Source: Pseudomonas thermotolerans DSM 14292 (GTDB lineage Bacteria; Pseudomonadota; Gammaproteobacteria; Pseudomonadales; Pseudomonadaceae). Taken from it: a stretch of DNA of 36,480 nucleotides. The position numbers were made by a program, and so were the translations under genes. Below are positions 17,052 through 25,198 of the stretch, piece by piece. Positions within the stretch are counted from its first letter, which is position 1; each line of letters begins with the position of its first letter. The stretch lies in contig NZ_KB822625.1 in assembly GCF_000364625.1 (NCBI RefSeq), positions 1 to 36,480 of the forward strand, given 5' to 3'. The notes beneath the pieces are model-generated. The model saw only the letters and a list, made by a program, of their open reading frames with translations. It was not told where the DNA came from and made no database searches.

Positions 17052-17852
17052 ATGGCGCCCCTTCGCCCCCTGCTGCTGGCCGGCTGCCTCGCGCTGGCCG
17101 CCTGTTCCCCCACTACCCCGCTGTTCATCGCGCAGATCACCACCCACGAGGCGGTGGAGATCAAGGTCCTGAAGAACAAGCGCATCGCCGCCGCCATCGA
17201 GGAGGAAGGCGACCTGCTGACCTACAGCGCCCAGGCGATCCGCGACGGCCGGAGCGCCGAGGCCGAGCGACTGTACCTGACCGGCTACCGCGACCACGGG
17301 CTGAGCGACCAGGTGCGCGCCATCGCCCTGTACCAGATCGGCCTGATCTACATGAACCGCTACAACGACCAGCGCGACGACGGCCGCGCCCTCGACTACT
17401 TCTACCGGGTGCTCCACGAGTTCCCCGGCACCCATGCCGCGGCGCGCAGCGCGGAGCGCATCGAACTGATCCGCCAACGCGCCCAGGAGCCGGTGCAGAA
17501 GACCGCTCGCGAGCTGCTGGCCACCTGGCAGCCGAGTAACAATTTGGACCTCTACGCGCCGGAGCTGGATGCAGACATGACCCTGCTGTCGCGCCGCGCG
17601 GTGCTCAAAAACCGCGTCGCCGAGGCCGAGGAGCTCTACCTACTGGCGGTGAAGGACCCCGGGGTGGCCGCCGGCATCAAGGAGAAGTCGCTGTACCAGC
17701 TAGCGCTCATGTACCTGTCGCCGGCCAACGCCCGGGCCGACCGCGACAAGGCCATCGGCTACCTGCGCCAGCAGCTCGCCCTGTTCCCCGACGGCGAGCT
17801 GGCCGACAAAGCGGTGCGGCGCCTCGACCAGGCGCTCAACCTGAACGACTGA
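17052..17852 (+). CDS. TPR-type lipoprotein
   Basis: A 266-residue lipoprotein. The ATG at 17052 follows AGGAG and begins a short signal sequence (APLRPLLLAGCLALAAC) with the lipobox cysteine at 18. Upstream frame without a ribosome-binding site is excluded. The mature protein has several TPR/Sel1-like helix pairs, for example SAEAERLYLTGYRDHGLSD, DDGRALDYFYRVLHEFPGTH, VAEAEELYLLAVKDPGVAAG and DKAIGYLRQQLALFPDG. Such periplasmic TPR lipoproteins usually hold together envelope machines, but no partner can be named here. It lies just upstream of pykA on the same strand, separated by 90 bases that contain a separate leader structure, so co-transcription is possible but not required. Confidence 0.85.
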   Translation: MAPLRPLLLAGCLALAACSPTTPLFIAQITTHEAVEIKVLKNKRIAAAIEEEGDLLTYSAQAIRDGRSAEAERLYLTGYRDHGLSDQVRAIALYQIGLIYMNRYNDQRDDGRALDYFYRVLHEFPGTHAAARSAERIELIRQRAQEPVQKTARELLATWQPSNNLDLYAPELDADMTLLSRRAVLKNRVAEAEELYLLAVKDPGVAAGIKEKSLYQLALMYLSPANARADRDKAIGYLRQQLALFPDGELADKAVRRLDQALNLND

Positions 17853-17902
17853 AGGCCGGGGCGCAGGTAGTGCGCCCCCGGACATGACTACAGCGGCGCG
17901 AG

Positions 17903-17936
17903 GGAGTAGCCTCGACTCCAGCATTCAGACTGGAGT
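17903..17936 (+). promoter_or_regulatory. Competing hairpins around the pykA ribosome-binding site
   Basis: ACTCCAG (17915-17921) pairs perfectly with CTGGAGT (17930-17936), and the second arm holds the GGAG Shine-Dalgarno sequence of pykA. The upstream GGAGT (17903-17907) can instead pair with ACTCC (17915-17919), which would free the ribosome-binding site. Both GGA-containing strands also resemble RsmA/CsrA contact sites. A translational switch is a reasonable inference; no ligand or protein is shown by the sequence. Confidence 0.5.
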
Positions 17937-17942
17937 TCCCGC

Positions 17943-19394
17943 ATGACCTTTCGCCGCACCAAGATCGTCGCCACCCTCGGCCCGGCCAGCAGCGCCCCGG
18001 AAGTCCTCGAACAGCTGATCGTCGCGGGCATCGACGTCGCCCGCCTGAACTTCTCCCACGGCAGCCCGGACGAACACCGCGCCCGCGCCCGCCTGGTGCG
18101 CAAGCTGGCAGCCAAACACGGGCGCTTCGTCGCTCTGCTCGGCGACCTGCAGGGACCGAAGATCCGCATCGCCAGGTTCGCCAACAAACGCATCGAGCTG
18201 GCCGAGGGCGACAGGTTCCGCTTCTCGGTGAGTCACCCGCGGGATGCCGGCACCCAGGAAGTGGTGGGCATCGACTACCCGGATCTGGTCAAGGACTGCG
18301 GCGTCGGCGACGAACTGCTGCTCGACGACGGCCGCGTGGTGATGCGCGTCGAGGCGGTCACCGCGGACGAACTGCACTGCGTGGTGCTGATCGGCGGCCC
18401 GCTGTCCGACCACAAGGGCATCAACCGCCGCGGCGGCGGTCTCACCGCGCCGGCGCTGACCGACAAGGACAAGGCCGACATCAAGCTGGCCGCCGAGCTG
18501 GAGCTGGACTACGTGGCGGTGTCCTTCCCGCGCGACGCCAAGGACATGGAATACGCCCGCCGCCTGCTCCAGGAAGCCGGCGGCAACGCCTGGCTGGTGG
18601 CCAAGATCGAACGCGCCGAGGCGGTGGCCGACGACGAGGCGCTGGACGGACTGATCCGCGCCAGCGACGCGGTGATGGTGGCCCGCGGCGACCTCGGCGT
18701 GGAGATCGGCGACGCCGAGCTGGTGGGCATCCAGAAGAAGATCATTCTCCACGCGCGGCGTTACAACAAGGCGGTGATCACCGCCACCCAGATGATGGAG
18801 TCGATGATCCACAGCCCGATGCCGACCCGTGCCGAAGTCTCCGACGTGGCCAACGCGGTGCTCGACTATACCGACGCGGTGATGCTCTCCGCGGAGAGCG
18901 CCGCCGGCGAGTATCCGGTGGAGGCGGTCAAGGCCATGGCGCGCATCTGCCTGGGCGCCGAGAAGCACCCCACCAGCCAGAAGTCCGGGCACCGCCTGGG
19001 GCAGAGCTTCAGCCGCTGCGACGAGAGCGTGGCCCTGGCGACCATGTACACCGCCAACCACTTCCCCGGGGTCAAGGCGATCATCAGCCTCACCGAGAGC
19101 GGCTACAGCCCCCTAGTGATGTCGCGTATCCGCTCCGCGGTGCCGATCTTCGCCTTCACCCCGCACCGCGCCACCCAGGCCCGGGTGGCGCTGTTCCGCG
19201 GCGTCTACACCGTGCCCTTCGACCCGGCCGCGCTGCCCGCCGACCAGCTCAGCCAGGCAGCGGTGGACGAGCTGCTCAAGCGCGGCGTGGTGCAGCCCGG
19301 CGACTGGGTGATCCTCACCAAGGGCGACAGCTACCACACCACCGGCGGCACCAACACCATGAAGATCCTCCACGTCGGCGAGGCGCTGCTGTAA
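17943..19394 (+). CDS. pykA: Pyruvate kinase (type II, PykA)
   Basis: A 483-residue pyruvate kinase, full length for the pseudomonad enzyme. It converts phosphoenolpyruvate and ADP to pyruvate and ATP at the exit of the Entner-Doudoroff pathway. The catalytic barrel begins RRTKIVATLGPASS and includes NFSHGSPDEH (substrate and K+/Mg2+ binding), the B-domain, and the active-site stretch VMVARGDLGVEIG, which follows KIERAEAVADDEALDG. The C-terminal allosteric domain starts near residue 350 (SVALATMYTANHFPG). The ribosome-binding site sits in a hairpin (separate entry). A terminator hairpin follows. No fault was seen in the sequence. Confidence 0.97.
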   Translation: MTFRRTKIVATLGPASSAPEVLEQLIVAGIDVARLNFSHGSPDEHRARARLVRKLAAKHGRFVALLGDLQGPKIRIARFANKRIELAEGDRFRFSVSHPRDAGTQEVVGIDYPDLVKDCGVGDELLLDDGRVVMRVEAVTADELHCVVLIGGPLSDHKGINRRGGGLTAPALTDKDKADIKLAAELELDYVAVSFPRDAKDMEYARRLLQEAGGNAWLVAKIERAEAVADDEALDGLIRASDAVMVARGDLGVEIGDAELVGIQKKIILHARRYNKAVITATQMMESMIHSPMPTRAEVSDVANAVLDYTDAVMLSAESAAGEYPVEAVKAMARICLGAEKHPTSQKSGHRLGQSFSRCDESVALATMYTANHFPGVKAIISLTESGYSPLVMSRIRSAVPIFAFTPHRATQARVALFRGVYTVPFDPAALPADQLSQAAVDELLKRGVVQPGDWVILTKGDSYHTTGGTNTMKILHVGEALL

Positions 19395-19420
19395 CACCAG
19401 CCACATCAGCCGCAAATGCC

Positions 19421-19456
19421 AAACGGGGCAACCGACGCGCATCGGCTGCCCCGTTT
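19421..19456. terminator. Terminator hairpin between pykA and the crotonase-fold gene
   Basis: AAACGGGGCA (19421-19430) pairs with TGCCCCGTTT (19447-19456), and the stem extends inward through CCGA/TCGG. It ends in a short T stretch on the plus strand and has A residues on the left arm, so it can end both converging transcripts. Confidence 0.8.
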
Positions 19457-19481
19457 ACGTTTGCCGAACGGGAGATTGCCG

Positions 19482-20237
19482 TCAGGCCTTCTTGCCCTGC
19501 ATGAAGGCGCTCATCGCCGCGAAGGCTTCCGGGGAGCGCAATCGCCGGACGAACTCCTCGCCCTCCGTGCGGATCACCCGGCGCAGGGTCTCGCGATCCG
19601 GCTCGCGCATCAGCCGCTTGGTCAGCGCCAGCGCCTCCGGCGGCAGGCTCAGGAAGCGCCGGGCCATGGCCTCGGCGCGGGCCAAGGTGGCCTCGCCGTC
19701 GTCCAGCGCCTCGTTGGCGATCCCCCAGGCAGCGGCCTGCTCACCGCTGAACTCCTCGCCCAGCATCAACAGCTGCGCCGCCCGCACCGGGCCGAGCAGG
19801 CGTGGCAGTAGCAGGCTGGAGCCGTACTCCGGGCACAGGCCGAGGTTGACGAAAGGCATGCGCAGGCGCGCGTCGCGGCTGACGTAGACCAGGTCGCAGT
19901 GCAGCAGCAGGGTGGTGCCGATACCCACCGCCGGGCCGGCGACCGCCGCCACCACCGGCTTGCGGCACTCGAACAGCGCCTGCATGAAGCGCATCACCGA
20001 ATCGTCCAGGCCGCTGCTGGCGGCGCGCAGGAAGTCGTTGAGGTCGTTGCCGGCGGTGAAGCACTGGGCGTCGCCGCGAATCAGCACGGCGCGCAGTTCG
20101 GCGTCCTCCTGAGCCTGCTCGAGAGCGTCGGCCAGGGCTGCGTACATGGCTCGGGTCAGGGCGTTCTTCTTCTCCGGGCGGTTCAGGCGCAGGGTGAGAA
20201 GCCCCTGCGCACGGTCGACAAGCACGTGCTCGGTCAT
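19482..20237 (-). CDS. Enoyl-CoA hydratase/isomerase (crotonase-fold) family protein
   Basis: A 251-residue crotonase-fold protein. The opening EHVLVDRAQGLLTLRLNRPEKKNALT, CoA-binding AGNDLNDF and the oxyanion-hole glycine motif AVAGPAVGIGTTLLLHCD are present. The position that carries the first catalytic glutamate of true enoyl-CoA hydratases is threonine (T109), while the later glutamate is kept in NLGLCPEYGSS (E137). This one-glutamate pattern is typical of enoyl-CoA isomerases (ECI/PaaG type), so isomerase activity is more likely than hydration; the natural substrate is unknown. The ATG at 20237 gives the usual N-terminus. It is the last gene of a minus-strand operon, 20 bases after the ferredoxin reductase gene. 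Confidence 0.88.
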   Translation of the reverse strand: MTEHVLVDRAQGLLTLRLNRPEKKNALTRAMYAALADALEQAQEDAELRAVLIRGDAQCFTAGNDLNDFLRAASSGLDDSVMRFMQALFECRKPVVAAVAGPAVGIGTTLLLHCDLVYVSRDARLRMPFVNLGLCPEYGSSLLLPRLLGPVRAAQLLMLGEEFSGEQAAAWGIANEALDDGEATLARAEAMARRFLSLPPEALALTKRLMREPDRETLRRVIRTEGEEFVRRLRSPEAFAAMSAFMQGKKA

Positions 20238-20257
20238 GGAATACCTCGGGAATCGGC

Positions 20258-21199
20258 TCAGATGCTGCGGGTCAGGAAGCTGTCGGCGAACACCCGGTTG
20301 CGCGGCAGCCCGGCCAGGTAGAGGTGGCGGACGAAACTTTCGACGCTGCCGGGGTGGCCGCAGACTAAGGCGCGGGTCTGCCGCGAAACAAGGCGCAGTT
20401 CGGCCAAAGCAGCCGGCAACTCGGCCGCGCTGGCCAGCTGCACTCGCAGGTTGGGGTGGCGAGCCTGCAGCTCGCCCAGGGGCCCGGCCAGATAGTGCTC
20501 GGCCGGCTCGCGGGCCAGGTGCAGCAGACGGACCTCCCCCTGGTGGCCCTGGCGCAGCGCCTCGCGCAGCACGCCCCAGAGCGGCGCCAGGCCGGTGCCG
20601 GCGGCCAGCAGCCAGAGCGGCTGCGCCTGCCAGTCCAGGTCGTAGTGCAGCGCGCCGCCGCGCAGCTCGCCGAGGCGCAGGGCATCGCCCGGTCCGAGCC
20701 GACGCGCCGCATCGCAGAAGGCACCCGGTGCCCGGCAGTCGAGGTGGAACTCCAGCCAGGGGTCTTCGCCGGGCAGGCTGGCCAGCGAATAGGGTCGCGC
20801 CACGCCCTCCACGCTCCACAGCACCAGGTGCTGGCCAGCACGATAACGCAGCGGCCGCTCTGGCGTCAGGCGCAGGCGCAGCACCGTGGGGCTCGGCCAG
20901 TCCAGCTCGGCAACCCGCGCCGACAGGCCATCGCGTTGCGGGTCGAAGACCTCCACCTCGAGATCGCCGACCACCCGGCACTGGCAGGCCAGCCGCCAGC
21001 CATCGGCCCGGCGCTCGGCCGCCAGTGCCTCGGGGCGGGCATCTTGCGGCTCGCCGGCGACGCAGCGCACCAGGCAGGCATGGCAACTGCCGGCACGGCA
21101 GCTGTAGGGCACCACCACACCAGCGGCATTCAGGCTGTCGAGCAGGTTGGCACCGGCGGGCACGCTCCAGCGGCGGCCACCGGCGGCAAGGTCAGGCAT
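20258..21199 (-). CDS. 2Fe-2S ferredoxin/FAD-NAD reductase
   Basis: A 313-residue electron-transfer protein of the oxygenase-reductase type. An N-terminal plant-type ferredoxin domain has the cluster ligands C34, C39, C42 (PYSCRAGSCHACLV) and C72 (LACQC). It is followed by an FAD domain with RPYSLAS at 135-141 and an NAD(P)-binding domain with AAGTGLAPLWG, ending in the aromatic-containing FADSFLTRSI. Such proteins move electrons from NAD(P)H to a partner oxygenase or another acceptor; no oxygenase is encoded nearby. The start overlaps the end of the diguanylate cyclase gene by eight bases, so the two are translated together. Redox chemistry is firm, the partner unknown. Confidence 0.9.
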   Translation of the reverse strand: MPDLAAGGRRWSVPAGANLLDSLNAAGVVVPYSCRAGSCHACLVRCVAGEPQDARPEALAAERRADGWRLACQCRVVGDLEVEVFDPQRDGLSARVAELDWPSPTVLRLRLTPERPLRYRAGQHLVLWSVEGVARPYSLASLPGEDPWLEFHLDCRAPGAFCDAARRLGPGDALRLGELRGGALHYDLDWQAQPLWLLAAGTGLAPLWGVLREALRQGHQGEVRLLHLAREPAEHYLAGPLGELQARHPNLRVQLASAAELPAALAELRLVSRQTRALVCGHPGSVESFVRHLYLAGLPRNRVFADSFLTRSI

Positions 21200-22319
21200 C
21201 GCACTTTTCCCAGGCCGCGTCGCAGCGGTTGCGGCCGTTGCGCTTGGCCCGGTAGAGCGCCTGATCGGCGCGGTGCAGGGCTTCGTCGAGCTGGTCGCCA
21301 GCGCGAAGCAGGGTCATGCCCACCGACAGGCTGAGGCGCTCCACTGCCACGCCCACCGGCTCGGCACTGGCGAAGGCCTCGCGCAGCCGCTCGCAGCAAG
21401 AGGCCACCCGGTCGGCATCGGCATCCGGGAGCAGCAGGACGAATTCCTCGCCGCCGTAGCGGGCCAGGATGTCGCCGTCGCGCAGGCAGGCCCGCGCCAC
21501 CGCAGCGAAAGTTTGCAGCACGCGATCGCCGCCGGCATGGCCGTGGTGGTCGTTGATCTGCTTGAAGTGGTCCAGGTCGATCAGCGCCAGCCCGTGCTGC
21601 CGGCCCGCGTCCAGTTCCTCCAGGGCACGCTCGGCGAGGCGCAGGAAATGCCGGCGGTTGAACAGCCCGGTCAGTTCGTCGGTGGCTACCAGGTCCTCGA
21701 GCTGGCGCATCATGTTGCGCAGGGTGTCCTGGTGCGCCTGCAGGGCGAAGCGCCGCTTACGCATGCGCTGGCGCAGGCTCTGCACGTAGGAGGAAAACAG
21801 GCTCAGCCAGACCAGCACCAGCAGCAGCACGCAGACCTCCAGCAGGGCCAGCGGCGGATCGGCCAGCCGCCCGACGCCCAGCTCCCAGAGCACCAGGCCG
21901 AGGAAGCCGGCGAAGGCGAGGATGGAGCAACGGATGAACACCCGCGGCGGCAGCTGGAAAATCCCGAACATCAGGATCACCGCGTAGAGCACCAGCAGCG
22001 GGCCGCGGCCGTTCTCCAGCAACGCCAGCAGGCAGGTGTGCCAGAACAGCGCAGTCAGCACCTGCGGCTCGGTCAGGCTAGGGTCCTTGAACCTGCGGTT
22101 AAGGCCACTGGCGAACAGGGCGAGGAAGACCAGCTGACTGGCCACCACCAGGGCGCTGAACAGCACGGCGATGCCCAGACTGTCGCGCAACAGGCCGAAA
22201 GAGGCAGCCAGCCAGAACAGCAGGAGAGCCAGGCCATAGGTCGCCACGGCCATGCCGAAACGCCTCACCAGCAACCGCTGCAAGGCTGGCCGTTCGACTT
22301 GGAAGCTGCCTGAGTTCAT
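21192..22319 (-). CDS. Membrane diguanylate cyclase (GGDEF), SadC-locus
   Basis: A roughly 375-residue membrane enzyme. Six hydrophobic segments occupy the first 180 residues (for example VATYGLALLLFWLAASFGLL and LEVCVLLLVLVWLSLFSSYV), then a short coiled linker and a GGDEF domain. From the Met at 22319, the active-site motif is GGEEF at about 289-293, with a product-inhibition I-site RDGD five residues before it. It should make c-di-GMP. Its position between the reductase and fumarase genes is that of sadC in P. aeruginosa, but SadC, as I recall, is longer, so orthology is uncertain and no symbol is given. The start is uncertain: an in-frame ATG at 22328 is the alternative, with GGAG lying between the two. 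Confidence 0.87.
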   Translation of the reverse strand: MNSGSFQVERPALQRLLVRRFGMAVATYGLALLLFWLAASFGLLRDSLGIAVLFSALVVASQLVFLALFASGLNRRFKDPSLTEPQVLTALFWHTCLLALLENGRGPLLVLYAVILMFGIFQLPPRVFIRCSILAFAGFLGLVLWELGVGRLADPPLALLEVCVLLLVLVWLSLFSSYVQSLRQRMRKRRFALQAHQDTLRNMMRQLEDLVATDELTGLFNRRHFLRLAERALEELDAGRQHGLALIDLDHFKQINDHHGHAGGDRVLQTFAAVARACLRDGDILARYGGEEFVLLLPDADADRVASCCERLREAFASAEPVGVAVERLSLSVGMTLLRAGDQLDEALHRADQALYRAKRNGRNRCDAAWEKCDA

Positions 22320-22446
22320 GGGCTCCATCCCGTGATGGCATGACGACACCAATGTACCGTCCCGCAGAAAAAAAACCTAGGCCGACATGGCCGATCACCG
22401 ACCAAGGTCGACCGTCGGCTGCTGTGCCGCAATCGGCCTGGCGAGG

Positions 22447-22452
22447 TATACT
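22447..22452 (+). promoter_or_regulatory. Candidate -10 box of the fumarase gene
   Basis: TATACT (22447-22452) is a good -10 box about 78 bases before the fumarase ATG, but no convincing -35 box lies upstream, so an activator may be needed. A GGTCGACC palindrome (22406-22413) lies about 35 bases further upstream. Confidence 0.35.
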
Positions 22453-22529
22453 GCCGCGCCTTTTTTACCGCGATTAGAGCGTCGGCTTCCGACCCGGCGC
22501 CCGGTTCCCGCTTTACAGAGGAGCGCGCC

Positions 22530-24053
22530 ATGACCGTGATCAAACAGGAAGACCTGATTCAGAGCGTCGCCGACGCCCTGCAGTTCATTTCCTACTACCA
22601 CCCCGTCGACTTCATCCAGGCCATGCACGAGGCATACCTGCGCGAGGAGTCGCCGGCCGCGCGCGATGCCATGGCGCAGATCCTGATCAACTCGCGCATG
22701 TGCGCCACCGGCCACCGCCCGATCTGCCAGGACACCGGTATCGTCACCGTGTTCGTCAAGGTCGGCATGGACGTGCGCTGGGACGGCGCCACCATGAGCC
22801 TGGACGACATGATCAACGAAGGCGTGCGTCGCGCCTACAACCTGCCGGAGAACGTCCTGCGCGCCTCCATCCTGGCCGACCCGGCCGGTGCGCGTAAGAA
22901 CACCAAGGACAACACCCCGGCGGTGATCCACTACTCCATCGTCCCCGGCGACAAGGTCGAGGTCGACGTCGCAGCCAAGGGCGGCGGCTCCGAGAACAAG
23001 TCGAAGATGGTCATGCTCAACCCGTCCGACTCCATCGTCGACTGGGTGATCAAGACCGTGCCGACCATGGGCGCCGGCTGGTGCCCGCCGGGCATGCTCG
23101 GCATCGGCATTGGCGGTACCGCCGAGAAGGCTGCGGTGCTCGCCAAGGAATCGCTGATGGACGAGATCGACATCCACGAGCTGAAGGCCCGTGGCCCGCA
23201 GAACCGCATCGAGGAACTGCGCCTGGAGATCTTCGAGAAGGTCAACCAGCTGGGCATCGGTGCCCAGGGCCTGGGCGGTCTGACCACCGTGCTGGACGTC
23301 AAGATCAAGGACTACCCGACCCACGCCGCCAGCCTGCCGGTGTGCATGATCCCGAACTGCGCCGCGACCCGTCACGCGCACTTCGTGCTCGACGGCTCCG
23401 GCCCGGCCGCGCTGACCCCGCCGCCGCTGGACGCCTACCCGGAGATCGTCTGGGAAGCCGGCCCCTCGGCGCGCCGCGTCGACCTCGACAAGATCACCCC
23501 GGAAGAGGTGCAGAGCTGGAAGCCGGGCGAGACCCTGCTGCTCAACGGCAAGATGCTCACCGGCCGCGACGCCGCCCACAAGCGCATGGTGGACATGCTC
23601 AACCGCGGCGAGCCGCTGCCGGTGGACCTGAAGGGTCGCTTCATCTACTACGTCGGCCCGGTCGATCCGGTGCGCGACGAGGTGGTCGGCCCGGCCGGTC
23701 CCACCACCGCCACTCGCATGGACAAGTTCACCCGCCAGATCCTCGAGCAGACCGGCCTGCTAGGCATGATCGGCAAGTCCGAGCGCGGCCCGGTGGCCAT
23801 CGAGGCGATCAAGGACAACAAGGCGGTGTACCTGATGGCCGTCGGCGGCGCTGCCTATCTGGTCGCCCAGGCGATCAAGAAGTCCCGCGTACTGGCCTTC
23901 GAGGAGCTGGGCATGGAGGCCATCTACGAGTTCGAGGTGAAGGACATGCCGGTGACCGTGGCGGTGGACACCAAGGGCGAGTCGGTGCACATCACCGGCC
24001 CGGCGATCTGGCAGAAGAAGATCGCCGAAAGCCTGGCGGTGGAAGTCAAGTAA
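22530..24053 (+). CDS. Class I fumarate hydratase (iron-sulfur)
   Basis: A 507-residue single-chain class I fumarase that interconverts fumarate and malate in the citric acid cycle. It is oxygen-sensitive because of a [4Fe-4S] cluster. Three cysteines, C66 (RPICQDTG), C185 (GAGWCPPGM) and C277 (IPNCAATRH), have spacing of 119 and 92 residues, close to what I recall for the cluster ligands of the Leishmania enzyme. The C-terminal half carries LLLNGKMLTGRDAAHKRM, the substrate-binding stretch with the catalytic aspartate/histidine region. GAGGAGCG precedes the ATG by a normal distance. A strong hairpin follows the stop. Firm call; the symbol fumA would be usual in pseudomonads. Confidence 0.95.
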   Translation: MTVIKQEDLIQSVADALQFISYYHPVDFIQAMHEAYLREESPAARDAMAQILINSRMCATGHRPICQDTGIVTVFVKVGMDVRWDGATMSLDDMINEGVRRAYNLPENVLRASILADPAGARKNTKDNTPAVIHYSIVPGDKVEVDVAAKGGGSENKSKMVMLNPSDSIVDWVIKTVPTMGAGWCPPGMLGIGIGGTAEKAAVLAKESLMDEIDIHELKARGPQNRIEELRLEIFEKVNQLGIGAQGLGGLTTVLDVKIKDYPTHAASLPVCMIPNCAATRHAHFVLDGSGPAALTPPPLDAYPEIVWEAGPSARRVDLDKITPEEVQSWKPGETLLLNGKMLTGRDAAHKRMVDMLNRGEPLPVDLKGRFIYYVGPVDPVRDEVVGPAGPTTATRMDKFTRQILEQTGLLGMIGKSERGPVAIEAIKDNKAVYLMAVGGAAYLVAQAIKKSRVLAFEELGMEAIYEFEVKDMPVTVAVDTKGESVHITGPAIWQKKIAESLAVEVK

Positions 24054-24069
24054 TCCGCCTGAAAGCAAA

Positions 24070-24098
24070 CGAAAGCCCGGCTCAGCGCCGGGCTTTCG
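24070..24098. terminator. Terminator hairpin after fumarase
   Basis: CGAAAGCCCGGC (24070-24081) pairs with GCCGGGCTTTCG (24087-24098) around a five-base loop (TCAGC). It separates the fumarase gene from the convergent GlxA-type gene and may act on both strands. Confidence 0.88.
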
Positions 24099-24123
24099 CG
24101 TTTCTGTCCCCGGAAAGGCTTGC

Positions 24124-25104
24124 CTAGCCTTCCCGGCGCGCCGCGCTACCGAAGCGCCGCCGGTAATCCCCCGGAGACAGACCGACCAGCCGGGTGAACA
24201 GCTTGCGGAAGGCACCGCTGTCCCGGTAGCCGACCTGCCAGGCGATCTCGTCGATGCTCTGCCGGGTGAACTCCAGCAGCTCGCGGGCCCTGGCCACCCG
24301 CAGCTGCTGGCAGTACTCGGTGGGCTTCATCCCGGTGGCGGCACGGAAGCGACGCAGGAAAGTGCGTTCGCCCAGGCCGGCGCGCGCCGCCATGCCGGCC
24401 AGACTGGCCTCGGCCAGAGCCGGACCCTGCAGCCACTGCTGCACGGCGAGCACCGCGGCATCGCCGTGGTCGAAGCTGGGCGCGAAGCTGCTGAAGTGCA
24501 GCTGCGACTCGCGGTTCAGATCCACCACCAGGAAGCGCGCGGTCTCCGCGGCGATGGTCGGCCCAATCAGACGGGCCACCAGGGCCAGGCCGAGATCCAC
24601 CCAGGCCATCAGCCCACCGGCGGTGATCAGGTCGCCATCCTCCACCACCATGCGCTCGGGCAGCACCCGCACCTGCGGATAGCGCTCGGCCAGCTCACCG
24701 GCCAGCGCCCAGTGGGTGGTCACCTGGCGGCCGTCCAGCAGGCCGGCCTCGGCCAGCGGAAAGGCCCCGGCGCACACCGAGGCCAGAGTCGCCCCCGTGG
24801 CTCGGCGCTGCGCCAGCCAGCGTCGGTAGGCCTCCGGCAGCGGCTGTCGGGCGGCCACGTCCAGGCAGGGCGGCAGGATCAACACTTGGGGGTGCTCGCC
24901 GCCCTGCCCGGGATGGCTATCGTGGCAGCGACAGACCTCGCCCTGCGCATCGGCCTGCCAGTGGCTGACGCGCAGCACCGGCAGGCCGCCGCGACCGGCA
25001 GACATGCGGTTGGCCACCGCGAACAGATCGCCCAGGCCATGGACCGCCGCCAGCTGGGCACCGGGGTACAGCAGCAAGCCGATTTCCAGGCAGCTCTGGC
25101 TCAT
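24124..25104 (-). CDS. GlxA-type AraC-family transcriptional regulator
   Basis: A 326-residue regulator. Residues 1 to about 190 form a DJ-1/PfpI-like amidotransferase-fold sensor domain (LEIGLLLYPGAQLAAVHGL; nucleophile-elbow-like ASVCAGAFPLAEAGLL; THWALAGELAERYP). Residues from about 215 carry two AraC helix-turn-helix motifs (LAGMAARAGLGERTFLRRF and IDEIAWQVGYRDSGAFRKLF, with GLSPGDYRRRF at the end). The Met at 25104 has a GGGGGAA stretch about 10 bases upstream and gives the natural N-terminus. It diverges from a cysteine hydrolase gene across 94 bases that contain a candidate operator, so it probably controls that gene and itself. The effector is unknown; related regulators respond to small nitrogenous metabolites. 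Confidence 0.92.
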   Translation of the reverse strand: MSQSCLEIGLLLYPGAQLAAVHGLGDLFAVANRMSAGRGGLPVLRVSHWQADAQGEVCRCHDSHPGQGGEHPQVLILPPCLDVAARQPLPEAYRRWLAQRRATGATLASVCAGAFPLAEAGLLDGRQVTTHWALAGELAERYPQVRVLPERMVVEDGDLITAGGLMAWVDLGLALVARLIGPTIAAETARFLVVDLNRESQLHFSSFAPSFDHGDAAVLAVQQWLQGPALAEASLAGMAARAGLGERTFLRRFRAATGMKPTEYCQQLRVARARELLEFTRQSIDEIAWQVGYRDSGAFRKLFTRLVGLSPGDYRRRFGSAARREG

Positions 25105-25135
25105 TGTCAGTTTTCCCCCGGAAATTGTCGGACAA
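25103..25135. promoter_or_regulatory. Candidate operator: 21-bp-phased direct repeats and palindrome
   Basis: ATTGTCAG at 25103-25110 recurs as ATTGTCGG at 25124-25131, exactly 21 bases apart, the phasing AraC-family activators favour. The second copy is part of the perfect palindrome TTGTC-G-GACAA (25125-25135). The first copy covers the regulator's start codon, which suggests autorepression. Binding by the adjacent regulator is an inference. Confidence 0.5.
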
Positions 25136-25198
25136 GACCATCCCGCCACGGCGGGCGGGACGCTAAGGTTCACGGCACATCATCCCATGGAGGCCAGC

